The notes below the pieces were generated by a model. That model worked only from the letters and a program-made list of their open reading frames with translations. It did not search any database and was not told the origin of the DNA. Position numbers and translations under genes: made by a program. Positions 1 through 10,660 of a DNA stretch of 64,000 nt are shown here, piece by piece; the first letter of the stretch is position 1; each line of letters opens with the position of its first letter. The DNA is from Rhipicephalus microplus (taxonomy: Eukaryota; Arthropoda; Arachnida; Ixodida; Ixodidae), in NCBI RefSeq assembly GCF_043290135.1, contig NC_134705.1:102635239-102699238 (forward strand), in the 5' to 3' direction.

Positions 1-2712
1 TGATCTGTCCACCGACAACTAGACTGCGCTGCGAGCGCTCTTGTTCGAGTACAGGTCTTGCTTCGCAAGTTGCTCAAAGATCCGCTAGACGTCCATCACT
101 CAACACAGGGTCATCACGTACGAGTACGCACGCCCAATACACCAGCACCCCTACCACGTGTCGGCTAAAGAACGTGAAGTAATTCGTACGCAAGTTCGCG
201 AGATGCTTGACGATGACGTTATCGAACCATCCGACAGCCCGTGATCATCTCCAGTCGTTCTTATCAAAAAGAAGGACGCGTCGCTACGGTTCTGCGTCGA
301 TTACCGAAAGCTTAACAACGTGACCAAAAAGGATGTGTACCCGCTGCCGCGTATCGACGATTCGCTGGATAGACTTCGTCGTGCCCCTTATTTCACTTCT
401 TTCGATCTCAAAAGCGGGTACTGGCAAATCGAGGTAGATCAGTGAGACCGCGAAAAGACAGCCTTCGCAACTCCGGACGGCCTATACCAATTTCGTGTAC
501 TCCATTTCGGCTTGTGTTCAGCGCCGGCAACTTTCCAGCGAATGATAGACACTGTCCTCACAGGGCTCAAGTGGCAGTTTTGTCTTGTCTACCTTGATGA
601 TGTGGTGGTGTTCTCTGCCACGTTCGAGCAGCACCTTCACCGCCTGCGCAGCGTGCTGGAGGCTATCCGATCTGCGGACACCACTCTAAAGCCACAGAAG
701 TGCCACTTCGGCTATGAAAAACTAAATTTCTTAGTTAGCGCCGAAGGAGTCCGGCCCGATCCAGAGAAGCTTGCCGCAGTTGCCGAATCACCAGCTCCTG
801 CCAATAAGAAAGCCGTCCGGCGCTTCCTTAGTTTGTGCGCCTACTATCACCCGTTCATTCATGGCTTTTCACAGATAGCAGAACCTCTGACTCGTCTCAC
901 AAGGGACGACACGCCGTTTGTCTGGGAAAACGAGCAACAAGCAGCTTTTGATGAACTGTGACAGCGCATGCAATCAGCACCCGTTCCCGCTGATTTCGAC
1001 GATGATGCTGACACGGAGGTCCATACTGACGCTAGTAACGTTGGGCTTGGTGCAGTGCTCGTTCCGTGTCAAGAGAACATCGAAAGGGTGATAGCCTACG
1101 CCAGCCGCTCTCTATCCCGTGCCCAGGCGAATTATTCCACTTCGGAGAAAGAGTGCCTCGCAGTCGTGTGGGCAATCACCAAGATTCGCCCGTACCTTTA
1201 TGGTCGTCCCTTCAAGATAGTGACGGACCACCACGCCCTCTGCTGGTTGGCAAGCCTGCGCGACCCTTCTGGACGGCTAGCACGGTGGAGCTTGTGGTTG
1301 CAGGACTTTGACGTCACCATCGTCCATAAAACCGGCCGTAAGCATGAAGACGCTAACACACTGTCACGCGCACCCCTTCATGTCGTCAGTCAGGAAGCCG
1401 AGGAAGACGAAGGCTTCCTGGGCGCCATTAGCTCGACTGACTTGAGTAAACGGCAGCGGGATGACGCAGAGATTCGTTCAATCATTGATCATTTAGAGGG
1501 CCAGGGAACAATCATACCACGTCATTTATTCCGCTCGTTGCCGTCGTTCTGCCTTCAAGATGGTGTGCTGTACAACAACAACGCTCATTTGAACAACCGT
1601 TCCTACCTCCTGGTGGTTCCTCGAGACATGCGAGACGACGTCCTCTTCGCTTGCCATGACGAACCCACATCCGGTCATTTGGGCTACTCTTGGACACTTG
1701 CCAGAGTGAGCGAGAGGTACTATTGGCCAGTAATTTTGGCAAGCGTCAAGAAGTACGTCAAGAGCTGTCGGGAATGTCAGCGCCGAAAGGAACCATCTGT
1801 TAAGCCAGCTGGTTTGCTTCAACCCATTGAAGCACCTTGCACGCCATTCGACCAAGTCGGCATGGACATTCTCGGGCCATTTCCCCTATGTGCGGACGAC
1901 AAGAAATGGGTTATCATCGCGACCGACTATTTGACACGCTACGCTGAGACGCAGGTCATCCAACGAGCCACGGCTTCTGAGGTAGCACAATTTTTCATGC
2001 GCCACTTCGTGTTACGACACGGTGCTCCTTCCAGTATAATAAGGGACAGAGAGACGGCATTCACGGCGCAGCGTATGGACGAGGTTTTCAAACTGAGCAA
2101 CACCAGACACCGAAAGACAACTGCGTACTACCCGTAAACAAACGGACTTACCGAGCGACTGAATAAGACCATCGCAGATATGATCTCAATGCACATCGAC
2201 GTACAGCACAAAACATGGGACCGGATCTTACCTTAGGTGACCTTCGCGTATAATACCGCCGTGCAAGAGATCACGCGATTCACGCAATTTAGGCTTCTCT
2301 ACGGCCGCGAAGTGCAGACCATGCTGGACTCTATGCTACCGTGTCAAGACGAACACGAGTTGGCAACTGACGCCGATGAATTCGCAGTGCGTGCTGAGGA
2401 AGCCGGACAGCTCGTGCGACTACACATCGGCCAGCAACAGCAGGCAGATGCACGGCGCTATAACATCCGCCTCAGTGAAGTATTTTGCAACCCCGGAGAG
2501 CGAGTTTGGGCATGGACGCCCGTCCGCCGCCGTGGCCTTAGTGAAAAGTTACTGAGCTGGTACTTTGGCCCATACAAAGTGTTACGCCACGTCAGTGACG
2601 TGAACTACGAAGTGGTTCCGGACTCAACATCGCAGGCACGGAGTAGGACACCACCGTGGCCGGATGTCGTTCATGTGTTGCGCATGAAACCACTTATTGC
2701 GCGTTGTTCATA
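1..2712 (+). pseudogene. pol: Gypsy pol pseudogene (RT, RNase H, integrase)
   Basis: This pol would encode reverse transcription and integration enzymes. The RT N-terminal lead-in runs from base 1. The RT core includes FCVDYRKLN near 290-310, FDLKSGYWQI near 405-430 and the catalytic YLDD near 590. RNase H follows from about 1020 (HTDAS, then TDHHALCWL). The integrase HHCC finger lies near 1650-1790 (HDEPTSGHLG ... CRECQRRK) and the integrase core near 1860-2160, with the ATDY and IIRDRETAF aspartates and a TERLN glutamate. A C-terminal basic tail ends at 2712. In-frame stops occur near 242, 442, 959, 2135 and 2234, so the ORFs at 512-961, 968-2137 and 2237-2713 are pieces of one broken gene. 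Frame is otherwise kept, which suggests modest age. Confidence 0.9.
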
Positions 2713-2930
2713 ACTTTTTCCTTGCCGTACACTGTTCTTTGTGTTAATTATTTATTTTTGTGAACTTGATTCTTCGTTCACTGATTTTTCCTATATTGGC
2801 ACGCTCGTTAATTTCTACTTTTACTTTATCCGAATTTCCAATTTCTTTTTTTTTCACGTGTCTATGTCGTAACATCGTGGTGGTGCTATGTACTTTTCTT
2901 TCCCCCTTTTGGGGCTTTTTTTATTTTCGT

Positions 2931-2942
2931 AAGGGGGGATAA
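2931..2942 (+). other. Polypurine tract of Gypsy C
   Basis: A purine run centred on GGGGGG lies directly before the TG that opens the putative 3' LTR. In LTR elements this site primes plus-strand DNA synthesis. Its position after the end of pol fits. Confidence 0.6.
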
Positions 2943-3178
2943 TGCTACCCACACGTAGTGGGTCAACTGAAAAAGCGACCCTACCATCTGGAGGAAAAAA
3001 AGAAGATTGCGTGCCTCTTCTCTGCTCGAGAGCCAGCCACGACAGACGCATCGTCCTAGAGCTAGCTACCCGGTTGTTCAGTATATCCCCCCGTACTTGT
3101 GACTCATCGTGACAATATGTTTATAGTGCGGGCAGAGGATTCCTTTTTTTGACCTCACAATAAAGAATGTCATGAGCA
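2943..3178 (+). repeat. Putative 3' LTR of Gypsy C
   Basis: The segment starts with TGCTACCC after the polypurine tract, has a polyadenylation signal (AATAAA) near 3159 and could close at the CA near 3178. The partner 5' LTR is outside the window, so the right end is an estimate. Confidence 0.4.
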
Positions 3179-3189
3179 AAACAAATTTT

Positions 3190-5110
3190 TTTTCGTCTTG
3201 CTTTTCTCGTAATTATGACAATAGCAATGTTAGGGCGTCAATGTATATAACTTGTATCTGCAACTCCACAATCGTGACGTGTTTCGGTGTAGGTTTTTTT
3301 TTCCAGTTGACTTCAACAAACTTCATTTTGAATTCTGTCTCTTCTCCTCCAAACTATTCAACGGTAATCCTTTCAAATCTTTTGACCTGGCACCCCAGTT
3401 TCTTTGACAGTCATTTATGAATGAATGTCCTCTCCCCTTGCCAGCAGAATTTGTGCGTACCTCCCACTATCTTTTCCCTCCATCCACAGAGAGTTCTCTG
3501 CAGCAGTATGTACTTGTGCTCACCAGACTGCTGTGCGCGCATGTTGCAGGACTTGCTGGCGTATAACTGGTCAGGTAGGGTGCCTGTACGTCAGTGCCCA
3601 TCGCTACAACCTAGCTGTTGAGCTGACGTTCTCGCAGGTGTACGTGGTCAACACATGGATAGCGCGCCTTTCCTCGGATGTTTGCAGAGTACGTTAGCGC
3701 GGAATATTTCCTCCGCGTGGTGAGGTCTAGTGCATCTGAAGCACCTTTGCTCCTGCTGCGAGGCTTCTTTGATCTGTTCCGTCGTAACGCTTTCTTCAGC
3801 AATCTTCTGTGTAATCTCACAGCAGATGCATTTATTCATCAAGGTGCTTTGAAGCGCAGATGTTGTAGTCCAGTTCAAGCTGTGCGATGTCTGCTTCACG
3901 TCATATTTGTTTTCGTGAGTTTCTTTTCTGCTGCGTATGTATATGTTTGAAAATCCATATATTCTTTCAAACTGAGAGCTCTATCTTTTGACGTTGCGTT
4001 AAACTCCGGCATTGATGGTATGTTGGCGCCTTTCTGGATCTCCCTCCACTTCATCTCGATTGTGATATCTACCGGTAGCGGATATTTTACACTAAGAGCT
4101 ATCATTGGGGCGTAACTATTCAGTTTCACTCCGATTGTCTGAGACGCTCGTGTGTTCACTTGCAACTTCTGGAAGCATTTACTCAATCCTTCCGTGACAT
4201 TCTAACTCTATACTACGTCCATGTTTTCTAGCTCTTTAAAGTGTGCCTGTATCAAATTATCTTCTCGTCCAACGTTTTCTTTCAGTATAGCGACAGCATG
4301 CTCGCAATTCTGATCAGAAAACTGCAAACCTTCAACTAGAGACTCAGCTTCTGCAATGAGAGACGCCAGAAGGTAAATATGTTTCTGACTCCGCAGCATG
4401 TTCAATCTGCTATGCGTCGATGTCTCAAACAGATGCCTCAACCTCGGTCATTCTGTTTTCTTCCCATAAGATTTCATCATCTCAAGACATGGCAACTATA
4501 CAAGCTCTTGCGTGTGCGAGATGTGGTTAAAACCTTATGATGAGCTCGCCTGTTCTGTCACTACTTTCGAGGTCAGACAAATTGCTTGTATTAACTCTCG
4601 TAATCACCTCTCTATTTTTCTCGTTGTGGCGACGATCTTCGACCCATGCTACAAAACTCTTTCAAATTCTACCTCCTCGTCTTTTCCTTCGATTAGCGGT
4701 TCAATCTGTTCGCAAAATTGGCTTAACATATGTGACACGCTCTTTATTTACTTTACACGCGTCATTAGTTGAGATCTATGGGTGTCTTTTTCTACCATCC
4801 TATCATTTTGGCTCAAAAGCGTTGTCACATTTTCTCAAAGGGTATTCTGCTTCTCCGGCAGAGCTTCTCTATTCATGCCTGAAACTTGTTGAAAGAGCTC
4901 TTGCTTGTGTATGTGGGTCACCAGCCATCGGGCATGGTGTTTTCTGCGACGCTTCGTCGTTGTGCCAGATGCCGTTGTTTCGTTCTTCAATCTGTTGTTG
5001 AGAAGGGGGTTGAAATCTTCGCGTCTGTCCTCAGCTACCTTAGGTCACGTCACCATGTATCAGAAGGATCAGAGAGATTGTAGAACCGATACGTCTCTGG
5101 TTTGTTGTTA
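3190..5110 (-). mobile_element. BEL/Pao retrotransposon remnant (5' UTR, gag, start of protease)
   Basis: Minus-strand reading frames carry a BEL/Pao gag with DUF1759-like and zinc-knuckle parts, followed by a protease-like segment. The region upstream of gag (about 4442-5110) has no clear domain and may be 5' UTR or LTR. The piece stops where Gypsy C ends, so pol is missing. A second BEL/Pao remnant lies at 59330-61835 in the same orientation, but the gene order shows that the two are not halves of one element. Confidence 0.65.
3250..4441 (-). pseudogene. gag: BEL/Pao gag-protease pseudogene
   Basis: Gag builds the retrotransposon particle. The segment 4208-4441 reads like the DUF1759 core (KHIYLLASLIAEAESLVEGL, then AVAILKENVGREDNLI). 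The segment 3896-4186 continues it (LQVNTRASQTIGVKLNSYAP). The segment 3648-3899 gives a zinc-knuckle region with C..C, RCFRC and later His/Cys. Below 3650 the frames are scrambled, but SFIND and FGGEE-type pieces resemble the DUF1758 protease. Frameshifts separate each block, so no intact protein is possible. The family call rests on motif order read by eye. Confidence 0.6.
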
Positions 5111-5433
5111 ATACCTTGAGATTCTAAAGGAAATAAAAAGAAAATGCCCCTGGCCACCGCTTCCTCGCCTATGAGCGCCACCTTAAATCTGCTTCATACG
5201 TTAATACCTCATTCTGTCCCCTACTATTTTGATATTGCCCCCATACGTAAGTCAATACAACATGAGTGCCTTGATGCAAAGGACATGTTACTTTAAGTTA
5301 TACAAGGTTCACCGGCTCGAGTGCTACGTTAGGAATGAATAAGTCAAGAAAATATGTGGTGTTTCATTCGCTTCATTCCAATTGCACTATATAATGGCAT
5401 AGGAGTGCGCAAGGGCTTATGTTTGACGATGGG
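5111..5433. other. No recognisable feature
   Basis: This is AT-rich DNA with no open frame of note and no repeat that I recognise. It may be flank or LTR of the adjacent BEL/Pao remnant. Confidence 0.4.
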
Positions 5434-5650
5434 TCCACCGCAGTAGAGTAGTGATTACGGTCTTTGGCTGCTGATTCGAACTTCGCTGGCTTGATGCTGG
5501 TCGCGGCTGTCGCATTTCAATGGAGGCAAAATGGTGGAGCACCGGATACTGTGTGACGTCAGTGCTCGTTAAAGAGCAGCAGAATGTAGAAATCTCCGGA
5601 ACCCTTCACTGCGGCCTGTCTCGTAATCATATCACCTTTTTAGTAACACT
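5434..5650 (+). repeat. Degenerate tRNA-derived SINE related to Ruka
   Basis: An A-box-like stretch (TAGTGATTACGG) and a B-box-like stretch (GATTCGAACTTC) are followed by Ruka-like body landmarks in the right order: a TTTCAATGGAGGC block, CGTTAAAGA, TCTCCGGAACCC and CGTAATCATAT. It is much more diverged than the other copies and lacks a clear target-site duplication. Confidence 0.65.
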
Positions 5651-8440
5651 GCCTATAGTTCATCATAATTATTCATACTAATATTATTACGTTATCGTTT
5701 CTGGAGGTGGATGTATCAGAAAGTATTTGCACAAAGATTTCAACAACTTGCGAAAATATTTTGTAGTATTTTGTTCTACATTGGGTCATATGCAACGCAG
5801 CTGCCTTTACGTAGCAACAAAACGCGTATGGTAGAGAAAAGTGCGCAAGAATAATGAGAGTCCAGACATGAGGCAGGCTTTTTTTAGATAGTTGTTCGCT
5901 GAAACTGATATGAGCTCAAATTGAATAATAAAAGAACTTCCATGATCATCAGTTCAATCATCAGTGATTCAATACGCTATCCTCAAAGCTGCCGCACATG
6001 TGTCAAGAAAATTCCTTAGTAGCGCTGTCTAATTATAAATAGCACGTTTTCTAACTCATGTTTTAATACGCCACTGCAAGCAGAACATTCCGACTTAAGA
6101 TATGAACAGAAAATGTGGCAATTTAGTGTTTTACATCGTAGTACTATGGCTGGCATTGTTAGCAGAACAATCAACATGTACTAAAAGAAAAGTAAGTAGG
6201 CGTCTGTTGTCGTTGAACAACTTTAAATATATACTGTGAAAACATAAATACTAAGAATAATTGAGCGAACAGATATCTGTGAGGGTGACAACTTAGAGCT
6301 AGTTAGAGCCACTGCTACTTTGAAGTTTCTGTTATTATCGAGAAGAAAGAAACTGTGCAATGTATAGCTGTTATCGATAAAGTCACAATTTGAAAAAAAA
6401 AACGCATACTGTGTTCGATAGGCACTCTATTCTTATTAAGCACACCATAATGGAAAACTGAGAAGACGCCGGAACTTGCTGACACGTAGTTCAAATAGTG
6501 TTTGTGGTTGGCTTTGCATTTAGTCTACAACAAAATGCGGCAACTGTAATACAAGCCTTGCCTGGCCTTTCTGATATTCGTTGACGTATTCGCAGCCAGG
6601 ACGTACTTTATTTTTTTGGCACAAATATATTGAAAATACTCTCTGGCGTGTTGTTTAAGCGCATACTACATGTTTGGTTATAAATGACTTAGTTTCACGT
6701 GTTAAAAGACCCGTTGAACGCATTCTAGAAGTATGCACATTGAGAAACCCAAATTAACAAAAATTACATCTATTTACACGTAAAAGTTGCAAATACTTGA
6801 TGTTTGCCAATATGGCATATTACTTCTGCGGTAGTTGCTCGTTTCAAATAGAACTGCCAATAAGGTAAATTATAAACGCTACAAAACATGTCTGCCAAGT
6901 GGCGGCGATAACTTTTGGTTTCAGTTCCGAGGGAATGCATGTGCATCGTGCATACTGGGCATTCCTAACAAACGTAGGAAACAGAGTTCGGGCAGAGGAA
7001 TAATTGTTACTCCAGTGGGTACATTCCAACCTCACAAATCTGTGGAGCGCTTCTGTGAAGCAGCAAAAAAAACAGCTCAGACGATGGAGAAAGAGCAGTT
7101 TCAAAGACACTGCTCGGAAGTTGTAGTTTGGGTGTATATAAGAACTTCTCTCAGGGGTGAAAAAAATGTTGCTCGCAGACAGGGCCACTGGTATTCACTA
7201 AGAAATACAGATGAATATGCTATCCTTTTGGGCGTACAGAACAACATACACTGAATAGCTCGCCATCGCCCTTGTAGCTTCTCACAGTGATTCCAGATAC
7301 ACAATTGTAGATTCGGGGGAGTGTCTCACAATTTGGTGGCAGGGCACATTTCACCCTCAGCCTAATAAATACAACGTAACGTTTCAAGGGACTCATGTCA
7401 TCTCCTGAAACGTATTTGAGTGACACTGAATCATCGGCTGCGGCGGCAAAATGAGGTACAGGTGTAATTGCCCCAGTATTCATTTTTAATTTTTTTTCCG
7501 TCAATCTGTAACAGACGGGGAGGATTACCCACTTTTCTAGTATAGCGAAATTGGGAATCTATTTTAATCAGCATACAAATGCTATAGAGCGATAATAAAA
7601 TGATTTTACAGGGTGAGAAAAAAGTGTTATGTTTTAAGAAAATACAGGATCACTGATATGTGAAGGCGTAGATAATCACTGTGGCAATGACGGACTTCAG
7701 CCTTCATGATAATGTCTCTAAAATGGCTCTTACCAACTCAGGCAGATTACACAATAGTAAATTATAAGAATTTACATTCGTTAAGTTATGTTATTATTAT
7801 TAATAAATTTTAACAAATAGAAAAAAAACGCCATCTCTCGATGAATCCAACTACACTTGCTTGCGAAGCAGTGGGTGTTAACGCTTACACTAGTGGCGGC
7901 TTTGACACTGGTGCTCATCACGGCGTGACGCAAGACAGAAACTTGGGAAAGCGGACAGCACGCAGTGATGAATCGGTGTTTTCTGTTGGAAGGTGCCGAT
8001 AGCTGCTAATGGGTAGTGAGAGACTAAATACTTCGATTGGCCACATATACCTGCAGCCCAATGTTAGTTAAAGCGCACACTGAAAATGTTCATCGTTCCA
8101 GAACGCGCCGGTGAAATTTTCCACTGGCACATCTAGGCAGTGCGAGTGCAGTAGCGGAGTGTGAGTGGGGCGGAGAAGCGCGCTGGGCGCCTTCAAAACG
8201 ATCGTCAAGTCGGGACGGCGAAAGTCTGACGGCTACGGTACCCCTAGTAAGAAGTGTAATAAAATCCCACATGAGCATTACACCTCTCGCGTGAGGTGAC
8301 GTCACTTCAGTAGCTTAAACGTCATCATCAGCCGGGAAAAAAGAAGTGAAGGAGAAGGCTGCAAAACGAAGAGTGCTCCCACCGGTGCCAGAAATGCATT
8401 CGCATTTCCTCGCGATTCCCTTCGGGAAAGCATAGTGGTT
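5651..8440. other. AT-rich intergenic DNA without recognisable genes
   Basis: Open frames here are short. The longest, 6835-7254 on the plus strand (139 codons), has a mirror frame on the other strand, no recognisable domain and no splice context that I can defend. I see no LTR, LINE or SINE landmarks. Confidence 0.4.
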
Positions 8441-8530
8441 TGGGTTAGTTGGTATGGCTTGACGATAGTTATAGCGCGAAAAGATAATGACGACAAAAGA
8501 ATAAAAAGGAGACGAGCGCTAACTTACAAC
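8441..8530 (+). repeat. Half-arm relative of the foldback repeat
   Basis: The block starting GGGTTAGTTGGTATG and ending GACGAGCGCTAAC shares ordered landmarks with the left arm of the palindrome at 30283-30455: a TAGTTGGT start, an AGCGCGA block, a GACGACAAAAGA-type block and an ACGAGCGCT centre. Only one arm is present. Confidence 0.4.
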
Positions 8531-8768
8531 TCTTGCGCCCAACTGCACTCCTCTTTGGGAGTTTGGGGCAATTTTTTTTTCAATAGAGAAACTCGCTAGC
8601 ATACCTGCCTACGTAGGCGGAGGAGGGAGGTGTAGGGGAGGAGAGAAAAGAGAGGGGAAACACTCATGCGTAATTGTGGTGTAAACGGTGCTGGGAGTGA
8701 TGACAAGAGGAGAAAGATGGGGGAGCAAGCAAACCTTGCCTGCATTAGCATTGCCTGGATACAAAGGA

Positions 8769-9006
8769 TTGATTGATTTGTGGTGTTTAACGTCCCAAAA
8801 CCACGCTATGATTATGAGAGACGCCGTAGTGGAGGGCTCCGGAAATTTTTATCACCTGGGGTTCTTTAACGTGCACCCAAATCTGAGCACACGGGCCTAC
8901 AACATTTCCGCCTCCATCGGAAATTCTGTTACTGCAGCCAGAATTTGATCCCGCGACCTGCGGGTCAGCAGCCGAATACCTTATCCACTAGACCACCGCG
9001 GCGGAG
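8769..9006 (-). repeat. Ruka SINE with perfect 14-bp target-site duplication
   Basis: The element reads on the minus strand from a tRNA-like head (CCGCCGCGGTGGTCTAGTGG) through the conserved body (GTGCACGTTAAAGAACCCC) to a tail of TCAATCAATC type. Identical 14-bp sequences beginning CTGGATACAAAG flank it at 8755-8768 and 9007-9020. Pol III would transcribe such an element, and LINE enzymes would copy it. Confidence 0.95.
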
Positions 9007-9232
9007 CTGGATACAAAGGAGGGTGCGTAAGAGAGGAGAAAGAAGGAAGTGCGCGCATGCGCTGTAAATATTTTAACGCCGCACACCAGATTGCGCGTGA
9101 GCACAATACTCTTCGAATCTGAAACGTTCTTATTCATTACACCACATACAGGAAGATGAATCTAGTCAACCGTAAATCATCCAACCATCTGCAGCATCAT
9201 TATACAAAGACGTGACACGGATCGATAAGGCC

Positions 9233-9448
9233 ATGCGGCTTCAGGCTGCGCGAGCCCTCTCCGCGATTGCCGCCTCGGTGTTGGTGCTGGCTTGTGCTTG
9301 CTCCCGGCTCTGGTGTCTCGATTCAGTCTCGCGACCTCTCGCCAGAAATGTTGACAGCGAGCCCGCGCTGCAGCTGCTTGCGAGCCATTCGTTGTCCTAC
9401 CATGTGTTCTTCAGTGTTCATGTTAGAATCTATGTAGCAGTATCGTAG
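9233..9448 (+). CDS. Possible first exon with signal peptide, unrecognised product
   Basis: From the ATG at 9233, preceded by a GCC context with a purine at -3, the frame starts MRLQAARALSAIAASVLVLA and continues with small and cysteine residues before a polar stretch. This is a plausible secretory signal sequence. An in-frame ATG at 9212 would add seven residues. The frame ends at a stop at 9446-9448, with a hydrophobic tail that may be intronic read-through. I see no strong consensus splice donor. It could be the leader exon of a secreted-peptide gene, or a chance ORF in GC-rich sequence. No family is recognised. Confidence 0.25.
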   Translation: MRLQAARALSAIAASVLVLACACSRLWCLDSVSRPLARNVDSEPALQLLASHSLSYHVFFSVHVRIYVAVS

Positions 9449-9769
9449 CACTTTGATAGATGCCCGGCGAAATAGAGAGGAAGCTTGCGAAGCCCCAGGG
9501 CTATATATAGGCACGGTTCTCTTCCGGTTTTTTATCAAACAAGAGCACGGGCTGAGAGTGGACCGCCGCTGGCGCCACTCTATTTCGTGAGCGCTGTTGG
9601 AAATGATGGGGGAACATATTTGTGCTTCTAGCGAGGGCACATACAAAATGTTTCAGTGGCTGCGATCGTTCATAACTCTCTGAGATGCTGAGATGCTATG
9701 AACTGTTTGTGGGCGGTCAGTCACACTGAGTCGGCTTGTGCTAAGACATCGCAAACGTTTGTGACAGAT

Positions 9770-10660
9770 GAGCTTGGATCAGCGGGAAAAAGTCTTTCAA
9801 AGGGCAGAGATGGCTCACATCTATAAAGAATATAGAACGGGAAATAGCCTGTAGTATCATGCATGAAGGAGGTATACGCGAACGTGACGTAGGCTATCCT
9901 TGGGTCGGAGTCGAGGTGGTCTGTAAAAAGAAAACTTATCTCTGATAGTGTGGTTTAGGATCTAAGTTCATTAGTTTGTGCGTGGTATACCGTTGTGAGT
10001 TTGCAGTAAATATAGAACACAAAAATTGTGAAACTGAAGGTCGTGCGAATAATAAGTAGCGGCCTCGGTCAGTGAGGAGCTGTAGACGAGTGCAGTAGAC
10101 AGTCAGCGACAATGGTAGCGCAGCTGGTTAGAAGAGCGTGGGTAATCCCGTAATACGCCATGTAGTCGGTTGCTATAGCAAGCCACTTGTTTCCAGACGC
10201 AGAAGTATTGGCCCGAGAACACTGAGCCCCATGTAGTGTAATTGTTTTGCAGAGATCTCAATAAGACAAAGGAGGCCAGCTGGTAGAGTTGTCGGCCATT
10301 TGTGACGTTCAGAAATATCGCAGCTGCCGATGCACTTTTGACATAGCGACAGAGGCGTGGCCAAAAAAAATGGCCCCAGACGAGGTCATACGTGCGGGCT
10401 ATTTCCACTTCACCAGCTGTAGGTTTATTATGAAGCTGGTGTAGAACGTGCAAGCCAAGTGCGAATGCACGGTGAGAAAGTGGGCAGGGCTGCTAAGGCA
10501 CATGTTGGGATGGTAGAGAACCTTGTATAGAAGGAAGTACAAGTATAGGGAACCGCTTGGCGTAGCAGAACTTAGACTATTTCTCATGAGACGTAAAGCC
10601 GAATCATGGTGTTTCTGATAAGCTATGTCAGGAAAGTCTGATATCAACAAGATGCCAGCT
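9770..10660 (-). pseudogene. Gypsy integrase fragment (copy D)
   Basis: Minus-strand frames show a scrambled integrase. Around 10399-10520 there is VLYHPN and the lead-in to the HHCC finger. Around 10330-10450 is LHNKPTAGEVEIARTYD with the FFWP motif. A GLSVLGP-type core start follows near 10200. At about 9840-9900 is AYVTFAYTSF, which matches the late integrase motif also seen in Gypsy C near 2237. Frameshifts and stops break it into pieces. LTRs, RT and gag are not visible. Confidence 0.65.

Larger units (their letters stand above)
1..3178 (+). mobile_element. Gypsy-type LTR retrotransposon (copy C), 5' part outside the window
   Basis: The order reverse transcriptase, RNase H, zinc-finger integrase, polypurine tract and LTR on the plus strand is the Gypsy (Metaviridae) order. 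The element enters from the left edge already inside pol, so gag, protease and the 5' LTR are not visible. No envelope frame follows integrase. The coding part has several in-frame stops, so this copy is inactive. It abuts a BEL/Pao remnant in the opposite orientation. Confidence 0.9.

Noticed and set aside
6835..7254. 139-codon plus-strand ORF as a gene
   Set aside because: No domain, no splice or promoter support, and an equally long frame on the opposite strand. Likely chance.
9501..9510. TATA box (CTATATATAG)
   Set aside because: It is symmetrical and appropriately AT-rich, but no supported gene starts downstream on either strand.
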